From Casuarius casuarius (taxonomy: Eukaryota; Chordata; Aves; Casuariiformes; Casuariidae): a stretch of 64,000 nt of DNA. Below are positions 1-13,295 of this stretch, piece by piece; positions within the stretch are counted from its first letter, which is position 1; each line of letters opens with the position of its first letter. Location: NCBI GenBank assembly GCA_003342895.1, contig PTFA01000055.1, positions 3,379,629 to 3,443,628 on the forward strand. Direction: 5' to 3'. The notes beneath the pieces are model-generated. The model was not told the origin of the DNA, made no database searches, and was given only the letters and a program-made list of their open reading frames with translations. A program made the position numbers and the translations under genes.

Positions 1-1518
1 CTTGAGGCACAGATAGAAACATAGCACAGACCTCACCCTCCATAGTTTATCACAAGCAATGTGCAGGAAGTAAAGACAAGAGTTCCTCAAGAAGTCTGGT
101 CCAAAATTCAATGAAATAAACCCTAATCTATATTCAAACACTTTGCTGAGGGATGTGAATGGTATTTCGGAGCAAACTGGTCTTTTGGAGTTTTCAGTGT
201 GACCTACTAACATTTGAATCAGGAATTTATGTTTGTCAAAACCTGAATCGAAAATGTGGTCCTCCTCCACTAAACCAAACCCTGTTGATTTGAATTTCAG
301 AATAGTTTTCATTGTTTTCCACAACTTAAAATGAAGCCACTACAAAAATGAGACAGAAGAAAAATGTGGAGAAAAATAACTCTAACATCTAGCTAGACCA
401 GAAACTATGTAACATTTTCTCCCAGTGATAATTGCCTCTAAAACTAAAGTTAAAACCTTTAAAACAATCCAGTCACTTTATTAAAATGTTTTAGGAAAGC
501 TCTTTTGGCAGTAAGAGCTAGAATGATGCAGGGGCCTCAATTATCCATGAAGTTTAGAGAAAGCAGATCTAGTGGGAATGATTAACTGAGTGGTTTTATG
601 GCCAAAACAAATGACTGTGATTCTCTCCTGTGGCTCATTTAAGTTTTGATTATGTTGCCACCAGTCCCATATGTTGCTTTCATTAGTGACTCAGCAAAAA
701 GGGCTGTCTTCATGACCCAGGAATAGGCCAGACTGTCTGCCTCTTACGTGAGTATATCTGGAGCATCCTTGGTGCATTACTAAACTGTCCTGAGTGCTAG
801 GCACAAAAACAGCCCCTGTATTCTGGAGCAAGAAAGGAGATGAGGGAGAAGATGGGAAGGAAGAGACAGGGCCATGATTCATATCCCATCAACCTGGCCA
901 GCTGTGCCTGAGGAAGAACAAGCTGCACCCTATAAAATGTAGCAGGCAGCATTAAAATAAATCAAATTCAATAGTGTACAGAGGCTCCTACATTGAAAGG
1001 AGCTTTGCCATGTGACAGCAGTTTAACCTTTTATAGCTCATTCAGTTTCTTCATTCCTCACAGTGTCCACACAAATCACTTCCTAGACAAGATTGTTGGG
1101 GTGACCGGGGTCTGAGGACAGCTACACTGGGAGACCCACTACAGCCTGAGACTCCCTGCTTCCTTGCCTATAAAACCTTCTCAGATCTTCCCACACAAGA
1201 TGCTCCCCCTGAATCTTACTTGCCCTACAAGGCCAGTAGGCCAGTTTTCGGTTGAAGACCCTATAGAAATTCCTTTGGATTTCACATTCCTGCTGGTGTG
1301 GTGACCCAGTGATGACTGTTTCTGAGTTCCTGTTAGCAATGGAGCCCTTCCCCCTTTTGCTTTTTGTCCACATCTATCCACATCTGTAGCCCGAACACAT
1401 TAGGCAATTAGGAATAGGAACAAAGTTCACTCTCCTTGCCCCAACAATGAAAGCTAAAACTTTTAGAGGATATTTCAGCTGTAGAACTCATCTCTTTACA
1501 AACTACATATCACAACCT
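1..1518. other. Intergenic, no feature recognised
   Basis: AT-rich sequence with only short random open frames. I see no exon, repeat family or RNA gene here. Confidence 0.6.
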
Positions 1519-1612
1519 GTATTTTACAGATGGGCAAACTGAGTTTCCAAAAACTGCAGAAACTTATCAAAGACTGGCCACTCAGCTGATAAATGAACAT
1601 TTCAAAAGAGAA
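1519..1612 (-). repeat. MIR-type SINE relic
   Basis: The plus strand reads TTTTACAGATGGGCAAACTGAG, then AACTTATCAAAGACTGGCCA and CTCAGCTGATAA. This follows the inverted MIR core (ACAGATGAGGAAACTGAG, AAGTAACTTGCCCAAGG, CACAGCTAGTAA) at clearly diverged identity. Confidence 0.65.
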
Positions 1613-4600
1613 AGTATTAAAATTGAGCTCCCATTACAAGGTAACAAATGCATGTAAAATGTGGGTATCATTCTTTTGAGGCTTAACAAGATACCCATAA
1701 GAGCTACCACAAGCACAGAGTCCATGACGAAAGAAAGTCCAGCAGGGTTCAGAGATGTAAAATATTTCTGTAATAATTCTATTAATTAACAGATTGAATT
1801 TTTAGTCATGCATGCCATCTACGACATGACAATTCTGCAGTATTGCATGAGCTCTGTAGGTACTGCAGTACATAACCAAGAAGAGAAACCTTTCCCAGCA
1901 ACGGCTTTAAGATCACTATGGTATTGTGCTGTCCCCATAGAACATAGGAACAAAATAAATATTTATTCCCCTTGAGAATGGAGAGGACTCAAAAAATGCT
2001 GAATTATCTATAGCATGAAAGAAAATTAGGACCATTGGCACGTAAGCCTAAAGTGTTACACAGGGCCAGTCAGATTACCCAGCCCAGGGATAGGAGATAC
2101 AGCTACTAAAGGAAAACTAGTCTTCAGAACTGGAAAGCATGACACACAACTCAAGCTCCCGTTCCAATATTAGTTCACCTGCTCAAGGAGCTTGCAGTTA
2201 ATCCCAGGAAGGAAGTAAGGAAGGAGGGAAGAAAGAAAAAGAGAGGGAAGGAGAGAAGAAGGAAGGAAGTTAGTTTAGTGGATACTACATTTTCTTGAAC
2301 TGGAGAAGATATACTGGGGCAGGTCTGAGGTGTGGGGCTGGGGACCCAGGATGCAGCCTCCCACCCATTAGCACTGCCTGCTGTACTCTTCAGATCATGT
2401 AACAGAGGAGAGGCAGCAGTATCTTGAGGTACCACCTTCCCCCAAACACAAACCTTCCCATCTTAGCACTGTGCTGCTTCCAACTTTTTGAGTTATGCCA
2501 AATGGTAAATCTCTAGACAGAGACAAGTTATCAGTTCAGGGTGTTATATGATGTAGATATTAACGAGCTTCATTCGTCTGTGCATGTTTTGGAGTTTTCT
2601 TTTTTAAATGAAGCTCTGTAGGCGTTAGATAGGAACTGTGATTATTTAACAAGGGTGCCAATGGCTGCAGAAGTGAAAGATAATGTTAAGTGTTGAAGTG
2701 CAGTACCATTTCTCTTTCTTGATGTTGCTGGTGAAGAAAGGGAAAGCATCCTTATTAAAAAACCTTTTTAAACATTTCTTCATGTCTGCCCTCTTATTAA
2801 ATAGCCTCCTTCTTAGCCACTTGTGTATGTTTGTATTCCGGGGTCCCCTAGTAGCTGCTGCAATAGTTTGAGGCCTGCTCTGAGCTGCATGCAATATCTC
2901 ATGGATAGTGACGAGGAGAGGAGAGCCACCAGACACATTCTCAGTACCTGCCCTCTGCCTGCAGCTGAAGTTTTAGCAGTAAAAAGCAGTTTTGGCTGCT
3001 CTAGACATAACCTTTTACATAAGGGATGTTGCTGGAGACAGTTTTCTTTATTTTAATGCCCACAGAGCAGAGCAGAAAAGCCATTCCACAGTCCTTTTTT
3101 CACACATCAGTGTGGGAAAGCCAGCTCTCTATTTAACCATTCAATCTAACACATAAGCATATACACCCCTATGTAATATACATATATAATGTTAATGAAC
3201 TGTTTAATTTAAAATACATTGACTCCTGTCCTTGTTTGGCTCCCAGGACTAACATATGACAAACCTGTCCTGACCTTTTTCCAGACCTGGTTTCTTGTTT
3301 GCTAGGCCAAGAGGAAAAGGTTTATGTCACTCTGGAAGAACTCCATGATTACATGAAGAACAGCTCTGAGAGCATCCTATCCCATATTTGCTTACCCCTT
3401 TTTGGCTAACCCTTTCAGAAACATGTAGCAGGATTAATCTCCCCAACTATAAATGTCTACAGTGTAACCACCTACATCAGAGCTAGTCATCTGGACTCCC
3501 TGTGCAGTGGGTGGAAAGAAACAGGCACTTTCAAAATGCAATAAATCTTGCTTATTTTAGGTTTTCCCTTTGAATGAGATGAATCACTCTCTGCATGCAT
3601 TTATATTTCTTCATTTGCTAGAAAAGCTCAAAGACCTCAAAGACAGCTACACTACAGACTTCTGAAGATGAGTTGCATCCCACCTATCCATTATACGACA
3701 CGGTCCTTTATAAATAGAATGTTTGCTATCACCTTTTTTACTTATTACTGGTGTCAAGTTTACAAGTGCTTCTGAAGTTTATTAATTTGTAAATGTTTTT
3801 TGACAAGGAGTTTAAATGCAGATAACATACTGAAATCTTGTGCAAACTGTGTGAGGAAACCATTGCACCCTTGTCTACTTGCAAGAGTTGTACTCCTTCA
3901 GCTAGGCAAGTGTAGCTAAAGCAACATAACGAGCTCAGTATTTTTGCAATTATCTCAGAATGAAGGACTCATATCTTTTATTCCAGACCAAGAAGGGAAA
4001 CAATACAGTTATCATATATTGAAATAAGGCATTTTTATACTAGGAAAACTGCAGTAATCATAGGGACCTTACTGGTATAACTATGTATATTAAAAGCACC
4101 AAACACTGATGTTTTTAAATGTTTGTGTATCTCTGGCTTTAGGAGAAACACATTTTCACAGTGCCCTTGAGTATTTCACACCTCTGAGCTTGTCTTACGC
4201 ATGCTGCCTTACTGCTGAATCTGCAGACATGGACAGTGCAGTCATCTCCCCTAACTTTTGGTGTCTACAATGCAGATGCCTATCTCCAAGCTAGCAGACT
4301 TCCTTTATAGTCCACAGAGTGGAATGCCTTCTGGTGTTTTAAGGGTACAATTCATCCGACCTGTTTTAGACACCTATTTGAAGAGCTGAATCATGCAGTA
4401 GAAGTGCCTATTTCTCTCCATAGACTGCAGTCTCCCAAAGACTAGCACAGATCTAGATTTCTCTCTCATAGAGGTCTGCTTTTGAGCAAATGAATCCCAC
4501 CTCGCTGTTTTGCTAAGTCTTTGTCTCTTTGGCTGTCACCGTTGGTGAAACAGGGCCAGGACAAAGGTGGAAGTACAGAAATATGAGTACCCATTATGTT

Positions 4601-6689
4601 AAGCTAACAGCACAGTTCCTGGCATGATTTTGGCTCACACAAAGCAGCAGTCTCCCAAAGGATGTCAAGGCATGATTCAGGGGTTACCATGGACCAAGGA
4701 CCATTCTTGAAAGGAAGTTTGAATGCAGCAACCTTATTTTGCCGCATAAGAGACTTTAGACATATGGAGGTGAGCCATGCTGTGCCCTGCAGCCTCGAGA
4801 TGTGAGAACTAACCCTCTGGGTACTTGCACAACATGATTACTACCATATCTGGTTGCAGATTAGAGAGCTGATTCTAACCAAGCACAATAGCTAATATCT
4901 ACCCCAGCAAAGATGAAAGTTAGTATATACCAGTGTGCTCAGATTTTAAGTGAGTATGTTTCAAAAATGTCATTATGTCTGTGATTAACCAAACACCTAT
5001 GATGAGTCCTTTTATTGCAGACATTTCTAAGAGAAAATGGAAATGTCCTGTGTGGTAACCTCCTAGGTGGCTCTGTAATCACAGTTTGAGAAGACCTGTG
5101 CCAACGTGTATTGGTTGTCATCCATTCTTACAAGGCATAAAAGCTCAGTCAAGCTTCTGGTCCCATTTCTCACATGTAGGGTTGTAGAGGACTCACCACT
5201 CAGAAAGCCTTGCCCCACATCTGAAGACTTCATGTCTTGACATGCAGTCCCCCACCTACAGGCTTCCTGACAAACAGCCCCAATGTGTCTACCCATCTTT
5301 TCTGGTACAAATGCTGGGATCTCCAGCAGACAGCTGAGTTTTCAAATGTGAGGATTCAGACCTTGAATATAAAGAGAAATTACATGTGTTGAGGTGAAAT
5401 TTCATGTGACCACTAATCGAGGAAACCAAAATAAAGTAGAGCTGTCTGCATTCTCTAGTTTTGCTAGAGCAACTTTCTTTTGGGATTGATAATTCCTCCA
5501 CCCTTAGTGGTCAGCACAGGCATTTGACAATTTTGGCAGAAGTGAGAACACATTATGGAAAACAAGTCAGCAGGACCAATTCTGCTTACTCAGTACCGGT
5601 GTAACTCTGGAGTATATCTGCCTTGGTATTAACTTGGAATGGAAGTTAAAATGAAATACAGCTTGGTGCCACAGAATTTGCCATTTAATCTGACCCTTTT
5701 CCCATAGTTGTTAGTGACATTACTGTAAACTCTCCACACAGACATTAAGTTTCTGAGACATTAGGTTCTTTTACTGTGTAGGATGCCTACCCCAATGGGA
5801 CCCAGATCTCCATCCTTAAGGCCATAACAATATACAGGGATTTGAAAAAAAATCTAAAGCTGTCAAAAAGCACACAAACATAAGTTAATTTACTTATTGA
5901 TCGTGTCTATGCTTCAAATTCTACAACAGCTCCAGAGACACTACTTTTATCTCCCTGATTAATAATATTTTTATTCCTTATTCCTGTTGGGAAGCAGAAC
6001 CCATTCTCTTAGTTCACACTTCTGAGCATTTTTCCATTAGAAGTTGCAGGGCAAGAACCTTAAATAATTTCAAGACTGAGATCCATTGTAGGTGATAATA
6101 AAGAAAAGGACTCAATATCCAGTATATGCCTTTTGGTCAAATGTTCTCTTATTCTTAAATGTCCTTGTTTTGAGGTTAAATTAGACCCATGCATTCAGCT
6201 CTGAAGTGCTGTTGTTTTGATAGTAGTTATCATATATGATAAGATATGATTTTAGCATTATGTCATGCTAAAAGGAAGCTACACTTAATAGCTTAGGCTA
6301 AATCAGTCACAGCAAGATCTTGCTAGGCTGCTTTGTGGCTTAGCCAGCAGCTTGTGATACACGAACAAAGTGAAAATGGACTGGGGAGTTCAGAGGCAAA
6401 TACTCTGCTTCTGTCATTCTGCCGGGTCTACTATACCACTTTGTGGATTATGTTGGAAAGGAGGGGAAATGCTGTGCCCCACTGAAATCAAAGGCAATGC
6501 TTTCAATTAATACCATAAAAGCAGGAGCAAGATTTTTAGGAGATTTCCTGGTATTAGGTTAGGTTTTCTTAGATTTTATTATTTGCTTTGTTGCTTTTTC
6601 AATCTAGGCATTTTAAGGCAGAACTGAAAACTGAGATCTCAGTTAAGGCAAAATATATGTGCTTAGGTCTCCATTTAAAAATATTTTTT
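1613..6689. other. Intergenic desert
   Basis: Apart from the purine tract at 2203-2272, nothing identifiable. The open frames are short and lack coding character. Confidence 0.6.
2203..2272 (+). repeat. Purine-only GGAA/GA-rich tract
   Basis: About 65 bases almost entirely A and G, built from GGAAG and GGGAAG units with slippage. The minus strand reads as a polypyrimidine tract, which explains the Ser/Leu/Phe-rich open frame there. Confidence 0.9.
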
Positions 6690-6865
6690 GTTAAGAAGCA
6701 ATGTGATTCAGTGCATTAGCACACTGACCTAAAGGTCAAAGGAGACAAGTTTCATTACTTGTTCTGTCACTGAATTGCCTTGAGGCCTGAAGTAAGTCAC
6801 TGTACCCTCTGTTTTAACAGGCTGTCTAGCCAACAGGTTGTAGCCCCCAATGTCAATGCCCTCAA
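6690..6865 (+). repeat. Possible MIR-type SINE relic
   Basis: The order GTGCATTAGCACACTGACC, TTCTGTCACTGAATTGCC, CTTGAGGCCTGAAGTAAGTC, ACTGTACCCTCTGTTTT parallels the MIR plus-strand consensus (gene-like head, then CTTGGGCAAGTCACTTAACCTCTCTG). It is heavily diverged and not verified by alignment. Confidence 0.45.
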
Positions 6866-9800
6866 GTGATATTAATAGATAAGCTTTGAAGAACATATCA
6901 TACAAACAAGTAGGTTTAGAAACCATCTACTTTCTGAGAGTCCTTTTTCTCTTCACTGATTGTACTTTTCATACAGAAAACCAAAGCAAATTGACATTAC
7001 AGATCTTTTGGGCCTGGCTTTAAAACATAAAAACTTTCTTATAAATGTAAGACCACAAGACAAGAAACAAAGAATGTGTCCTAGGCTAACTGCACTAACT
7101 CAACACACCTTGTCCCTATCTCCTCAGCTATACAAATGAACACATTGCAAAATACAAAGGGATCTTGGGAAATAAGAGAGATTTTCACATAGATTTTCAA
7201 ATCTATCTTTGAAAAACATTCCAAGTTTTTTTTTTCATTTCAGAAAGTTAAATTGATCATATATGCATCTTCAAATAGAGATTTTTCACTAGGACATCAG
7301 AAAATGTTGACAACAAAAAGCTGAACCTGTCTAATATAAAGGGAAAAAGCTGCCAACTTACATTAAAAAATTGGAGGAGAAACAAAGTACATTTGACTTC
7401 AGATCCTGCTTTAACATGTGACGCAGCTTTAGGTATGAGATTTTATAAACCTGTGCTGCTTGAATAAGCCTCTCTTCTCTTGTATGCAAAGTTGCCCTCA
7501 CCATGCAATTGTTCTGGTGATCCCTCCTGGTCTACACAAGTCTACTGGCAGAAGAGTCCACTGCTTGGTAGAAATTACTCTCATTTCTTGAATGAAAAGC
7601 TTGGATGGCAAAAGGACATTTTCTTTAGTGATTATACGTGTGCCTGTATGAAGGTTTCTGCTGTGTCAGTTGGAGTATCAGATTTAAACACAGGCCAAGC
7701 CAAAGATTGTGCCAGCTTTTCCATTAAAAAAAATTATCTCCAGTTACTCATTGCTTCCTGAAATTGTTTGGCTATAATTGCCTTGAGCCAGATATTGCCC
7801 AAAGGTGTCATTCTGCTTCAGGGTTTCAGCAAAGAGACTATCTCTAAATGCCCTTTGAATCAGAGGAAGCTGAAGAAAAAAACCCACCTTACCTATAATA
7901 ATACTTTTCCTCTTCTGCAGAAGGAACTTCGAGTAAGAGTTATATTCTGGCAAAGAAATAGTCCTCAATGAAGGAAAATGCCTTGAAAAATGTTTTTGAA
8001 AAAACTGATGGCAATGTTACAGAGTTATGTAGAGTTCAAAATTGTATTTGGGAAATTATTTTGGTTTCAGCACTCTCTACCAGCTTTCTTATCCAAGCAG
8101 GACTGTGTTTGCATGTGCAGTTAAATTAGCTGATGGGAACATCTCCAAGGAATGCATTAAATGGAACCATAATTAGGAAGAAAGAAGTCAATGGTTGTTG
8201 CCTGTATTCTTTGCTCTTAAAAAAGTGTTCAGGCTGGGAACTGCATTCACTTGTATTCTGAAGGCTGTAAATCAGTAGAGGGTGGAATTATGGTGTAATT
8301 CTCATGAACATCTTTTAACAGCACTTCTTTTTTGTTGGATACTGTACTGCACATGTATTATTACAGGGTAGCTCTTAACATGTATTAATAAGACATATGA
8401 CTATTCAGGCTCTCATTCAACACACCTGCATCTTTGATGAATTCATGAGCTTCCTATTTGAAAGTATTTCAGATGTCTGTTACAAAAAAGGCCTAGTATA
8501 GTTTGAGGGAGGGCAAATGTTTAAGTCGGAGAATCTAAGTCAGAATTGTACGACCTGTATACAATGTCTTGCTGTAAATGTTTCTGCAATTCCCCTCCTA
8601 CTGAAAATGTCACTGACTCAGCTTTTCCTCACCACAGATCAGAGTTTCGCATAAGCTTTAAAGGAAACAAGAATGGGATGAGGTGCTTAGCCACTCCAAT
8701 ATTAAATCTGGAACAGAAGAATAAGTCTCCAAAGGCAGGAATGTTATCTTGAAGCTATAATAACAATGCAAATCCTATTGCCCTCAAAGGAATAAAGTCA
8801 GAAAACAAGATCCTACGGGTTCGACCTGCATAAACCTGCCTACAGCCCTGCATGCATTTACATTCTATGGGAAAATCTTTTCTAGTGTGGACAGGTGATT
8901 ATGTGTCTTGGAATACCAGACACAGGACTGGAAGTTAAATTTCTAACACAACATCCTCTCCTCCCCACTCCCTCCATTAGAAATAATTGTTCCACATACT
9001 TTTTTTCTGGAGCCCAGCATGTTCTCTGTCCCCATGTCATAACCCAAAACCCTGGAAATGTTCCCATTTTCAAAGCCCATGGAGAAAACAGAGACAGAGG
9101 CTCCTTATATGGATGCATCCCAAACATTTAACTCAAAATAGGGAATGTGGTTTGGACACATGACTTTGGCACCTTGCAATGTGGATGTGTCCTCATCTCA
9201 TATGGAGGTTATTGCCTTGCATTTAGTTCTGTTTTTTGTTCTCCTCACTCCTCCTTATTAAGTCCTGAACTAGGAGTTACTGTCCCTTTCCAAAAGGATC
9301 GTAGGGTCTAGCAGAAATGCAATCACAAAGCATATGACTTGCAACTGGAATGAGACCTGTGAAATTCAGGGTGCAGCCTGAACGAGTCAGCAGAAAATAC
9401 GTGGGAACTGCTGCCTGAGACAGCAACAGTCCAAAAGAATAAGCTGAAATTTCACAGACTTGCTTAGTAATGAAGACAGTTTCTTATCTTTGTTGGTGAG
9501 AAAAGCAGGGCAGTCACTCGCACACCTAAATTATTAGCAAAATGTTTAGGGATTTCCCATAAGGCAGGCTTATACGGGGAAAACTGACTGCTCGGAGAAC
9601 TCTCTTGTTTTGTCATTCTCTCTCCTTTTCCTTCTTCCAGCACACCAAATGATATTGACTACGACATCATGTTGCACCATCTTTGTAATAGTATACCACT
9701 TTGTATCAGTAAATCCTGCTTTATGGCTCTCTCAAGATTTTCTTTATATCCGAAGCAAAATTCTGACTGAAAAGAGAAAGAAGAAATAGTCAGCGAACAG

Positions 9801-11369
9801 TGAATGGCAGCCATCAGCCTCCAATGCTAAGAGATCTTTCTCTACCATTTAATGATTTAGATGCCCATGTTTTAATAAATCAGGAACTTTTATCAACGTT
9901 GCAGACTGCTAATTCCTTATTGCCTGCTCTCTCTGATTTTCATTTAATTCAGTCTCTCTTAGGAAATTGGGAGCTGAGCAGTTAAATACACTGTCCGGCA
10001 CTTTTCACTTCATAAATAGATGCTCTCTAGCCTTGGACCATGAGCTGGCCAGGAGGGCACCCTGACTCCATGCCAGGGAGCTCCCTTTCCCCAGTGGTGG
10101 GCACTATCCCAAATGAAAAAATGATTGGAACTACCCATATATTTAGTATGCTGGTTTCAATCTTCAGGCTTGACAAACAGAGGAACATCACAGAATAACT
10201 AATACCTGACCAGGCTGTGAATATTTTCAGATTTCAGTGTAAGATCTGTTTAGAGATTCTTAGTGCAGAAAGATCCATTTTTAAAGTTACCCACTCTAGT
10301 TCCAGTCACTGCTGTTTTAACTACGGAGTACAGTGAGCTAGCTTGTTAAGATATTTATAGATTCCTACATTAAACCAGTGCTACAAGTTTGTTAAAGAGA
10401 TTTTTTCATTTCTTTGCTTTTAATACACCCAATATGTTAGAAGCAACTAGTCGAGCTACCATTTGGGATCATTTCAAACACACATCCAGAAATTCCATGC
10501 TATGAATCTCCATGAAAATGGAGGTATCTGTCCTTCTATTTCAGCATTAATTCGAAAATGTTAGGCTCGTCCCGTAGAATCTAAATTACAGAGAGAATTT
10601 GGCCAGATTAATCTTTTGTCTCATAACACACCCAAAGTATATACAGATGCCTCAGGCTTGCACACCCTGGCCTGGCTTATTGCTGTAATTAAGCACTAGA
10701 CCTGTCTGCATCTTTTTTTTTTTTTTTTTTACTGAAGTGGTTTAACAACAAGCACTAACACACTTTGCTTTGCAGTCTTAGCCTTCCGTAGTCTCAAAAG
10801 CAATATCATAATGTCATGCAGGTGAAGGTAAAAGAAAAGCTCAGACAGTATCTTGAGGCTCTTTCAGAGTTGAAAAGACAGGATATGAAATAAAGTTTAG
10901 TGTCCATGTACATAACTGACTTAATCGCTAATTCTCTGTCTGGAAAACAGCTGCAGTAGAATTTGCAAATGGAAATAAAGATAATTATATTCCCTAGGCA
11001 CTCTAAGGCAGATCTGACTGATTTCTCAGGGATTATTCCTGACTCTATCAAAATGTATGGAGCAGCTACAAATGCAGCACAATAGTTTTCTAAATAAATT
11101 GTGTTCCCATATAAGCTTAAAATACATCAGACTCCTATAAATTATTATTTAGAAATACTTAGTACTGAATGGATAGATCAAGAGTTGTGTTTTTCTGAGA
11201 GTCAAGGCCACAGCTGGGGTCCTGCTGTTGATGGAAAGGGTCAGCTGAATTACAATATTTGGGTGGTAATGCAGGTTCCCAACCATGTACTTGTATGATA
11301 GGAACATCATTGTTATCCCGGATTTTTTCCCTCCTGTGCTGGCTTGTTTACTACACCTGCTCTCTCTGA
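6866..11369. other. Intergenic desert
   Basis: No gene, RNA or mobile element recognised; only the T18 run at 10713. Conserved non-coding elements could be present but cannot be seen without alignment. Confidence 0.6.
10713..10730 (+). repeat. T18 homopolymer
   Basis: Uninterrupted run of 18 T in AT-rich intergenic sequence. No adjacent retroposon was recognised. Confidence 0.9.
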
Positions 11370-11560
11370 TCATAGCCTAAGCTCCCCTGCTGCCCCAGGC
11401 AGGCAGCCGCTGAAGGCAGCTGTAACAGCAGAGCTCTCCCGCCCGCCAAGGCCGCTGGCAGCTCAGCGCGTCCCAGCCAAGCGACGCAGGAGAGGAGTAC
11501 CTCCTCCAGCGAGGGCTGAGGAACAGGGATAACTGAGCTCCGCGGGGCATGGGGCACTGC
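11370..11560. other. Small GC- and CpG-enriched patch
   Basis: A roughly 190-base patch rich in GC (CCGCCCGCC, CAGCGCGTCCC, CTCCGCGGGGC) inside AT-rich desert, ending about 150 bases before the ancient CR1. Short frames there on both strands reflect low stop-codon density. Possibly an orphan regulatory element; no gene was recognised. Confidence 0.5.
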
Positions 11561-11707
11561 TATCTGACCATGTGCCTCATAACTCCAGGGAGACACTGAT
11601 TAGGGGCATCTCTGTGTGTAACTGCAAAATACAAAAAAGCCCTACATAAAGATATACATTTGAACTGAGCTTCAATATTCAGGATGATACAGACAGCTTT
11701 AATTAAG

Positions 11708-13295
11708 AGCGTAACATAAGAACAGCTGTACTGGGTGAGACAAATGTCTGTCTAGTCTAGTATCTTGTTTCCTGCGGTGACCCAGAGTGGATGCCTACAA
11801 AAACAATAAGGACATGGCGAATGTGCTGTGGCGCTTCACACAGTATATCCTCCAATTCTGGGTTAGGGACCTGCTGATTCAGAGGTGTTTGTCTTTGTGG
11901 TCAATAGCTCCTGCTGGACTTTTTTTTCTGTTTTGTCTAACTGGCTTCTGAAAGCATGCAATTCTCTAACAATCACAGCATCTTGCAGCAAGGAGTTCCA
12001 CAGATTAAGTATATTATGTGGACAAGTATCTGCCTTTTTTGTTTTGAAAGTATCATCTGACAATTTCTTGTGATGCCTTCTAATTCTTAAGACTCTTTCC
12101 TGTTTGCCTTTTCCATGTCCATCATGATTTTATAACCATCCATAGATCTTCCCTTAAATGCCCTCTTCCCAGGTAGAACAGTGCTAGATAATATATGTAC
12201 GTAATTCATTACTTACCTTTCTTGCTATTCTCTGCATTCTTTTCAATTCTATCTTTTCCTTTTTTCTGTGTGGGGGGTAAGTGGGAATACATGCAGTATT
12301 CAAGGTATGGGTATATCATGGATTTTTATGGGACATAATGATATTTTCTGTGTTGCTCATTATTCCTTTTATAATGATTAAAGCATTATATTTAGAGTTT
12401 TTTTGTTTTTGTCACTAACACAGAGTGGAAGTTCTCAGAGAACTGTCCACAGTGGCCTCAAAATCATTTTTCCAAGTGATATTAATTAACTCAGACTATT
12501 GTTATATAGAGCCAGTTAAGACTATTTCCCTCTGTGCATTACATTCCATTTCTCAGCATTTAATTTCATCTGCCATTTTATAATGTAGTCACTCCTTGTG
12601 GGACTTTCCTGCGACTCTGTGGATCAACAAACACTGTCATGTTCACGCTGCTCTCGAATTATTCATGACTATGTTAAACAGCAGAGGGTTCATCATAGAT
12701 TTTTATGGATTCTACTGAGAAGCTTCTTCCACTCTGAAAACTCGCAGTTTATTTCTACCTTTTAATTCCTGACCTGAATCTGTCATAGGCCCACAAAAGG
12801 ATCTCATTCCATGACAGTGTAATTTCCTTAAAAACTTTTGGAGAGGAACTTTGCCAAAAGAATTTTGGAAATCCAAATAAGTGTTATCATTTTTACTGGC
12901 TAATCCACATCATCAATGATTTTTTCAAGGACCTCTGACAGAACTGTTTAAAAAACAAGTGTTGTTTTTTCACCATCATATGTTAACTGATTTCATTCTT
13001 CATGATTTCGCTAAGTTTGGCCAGTATGGTCTGCAGCTTCTTGGATTACACTTGAAATCATTTTAAAATTGGTGACATGTTAGCCATCTTCCAATCCTCT
13101 GGTATCATGGCATTCGCCATAGAGGATATATATCTCAGTTAGTAGTTCAGCAATTTCATATTTGAGTTCTTTTAGAACTCCAGAGAGAATACCATCTGCT
13201 TTTAGCAATTAGTCAGTGTTCATTATATTGATTTATTTTAGAACCTCTTCTACAGCCACTTTAATTTGAGACAGTTCCTCAGTGTGATCTGGAAT
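11708..13295 (-). mobile_element. Ancient, degenerate CR1 LINE fragment
   Basis: On the plus strand it opens with the inverted CR1 3' region (AACATAAGAACAGCTGTACT). It continues through segments I recognise from old reptile and bird CR1 copies, such as AGGAGTTCCACAG and TTCATCTGCCATTTTATAAT. Read on the minus strand near 13200-13130 it gives the reverse transcriptase motif ADGI followed by KELKYEIAELL. Many indels and stops; no usable frame. Ends are approximate. Confidence 0.8.

Noticed and set aside
2175..2435. Minus-strand frame with a Leu/Phe/Ser-rich hydrophobic stretch
   Set aside because: It is the complement of the purine microsatellite at 2203-2272, not a membrane protein.
6475..6545. 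CTGAAATCAAAGGCAATGCT segment as an ancient interspersed repeat
   Set aside because: It resembles a common amniote repeat phrase, but the match is too short and diverged to name.
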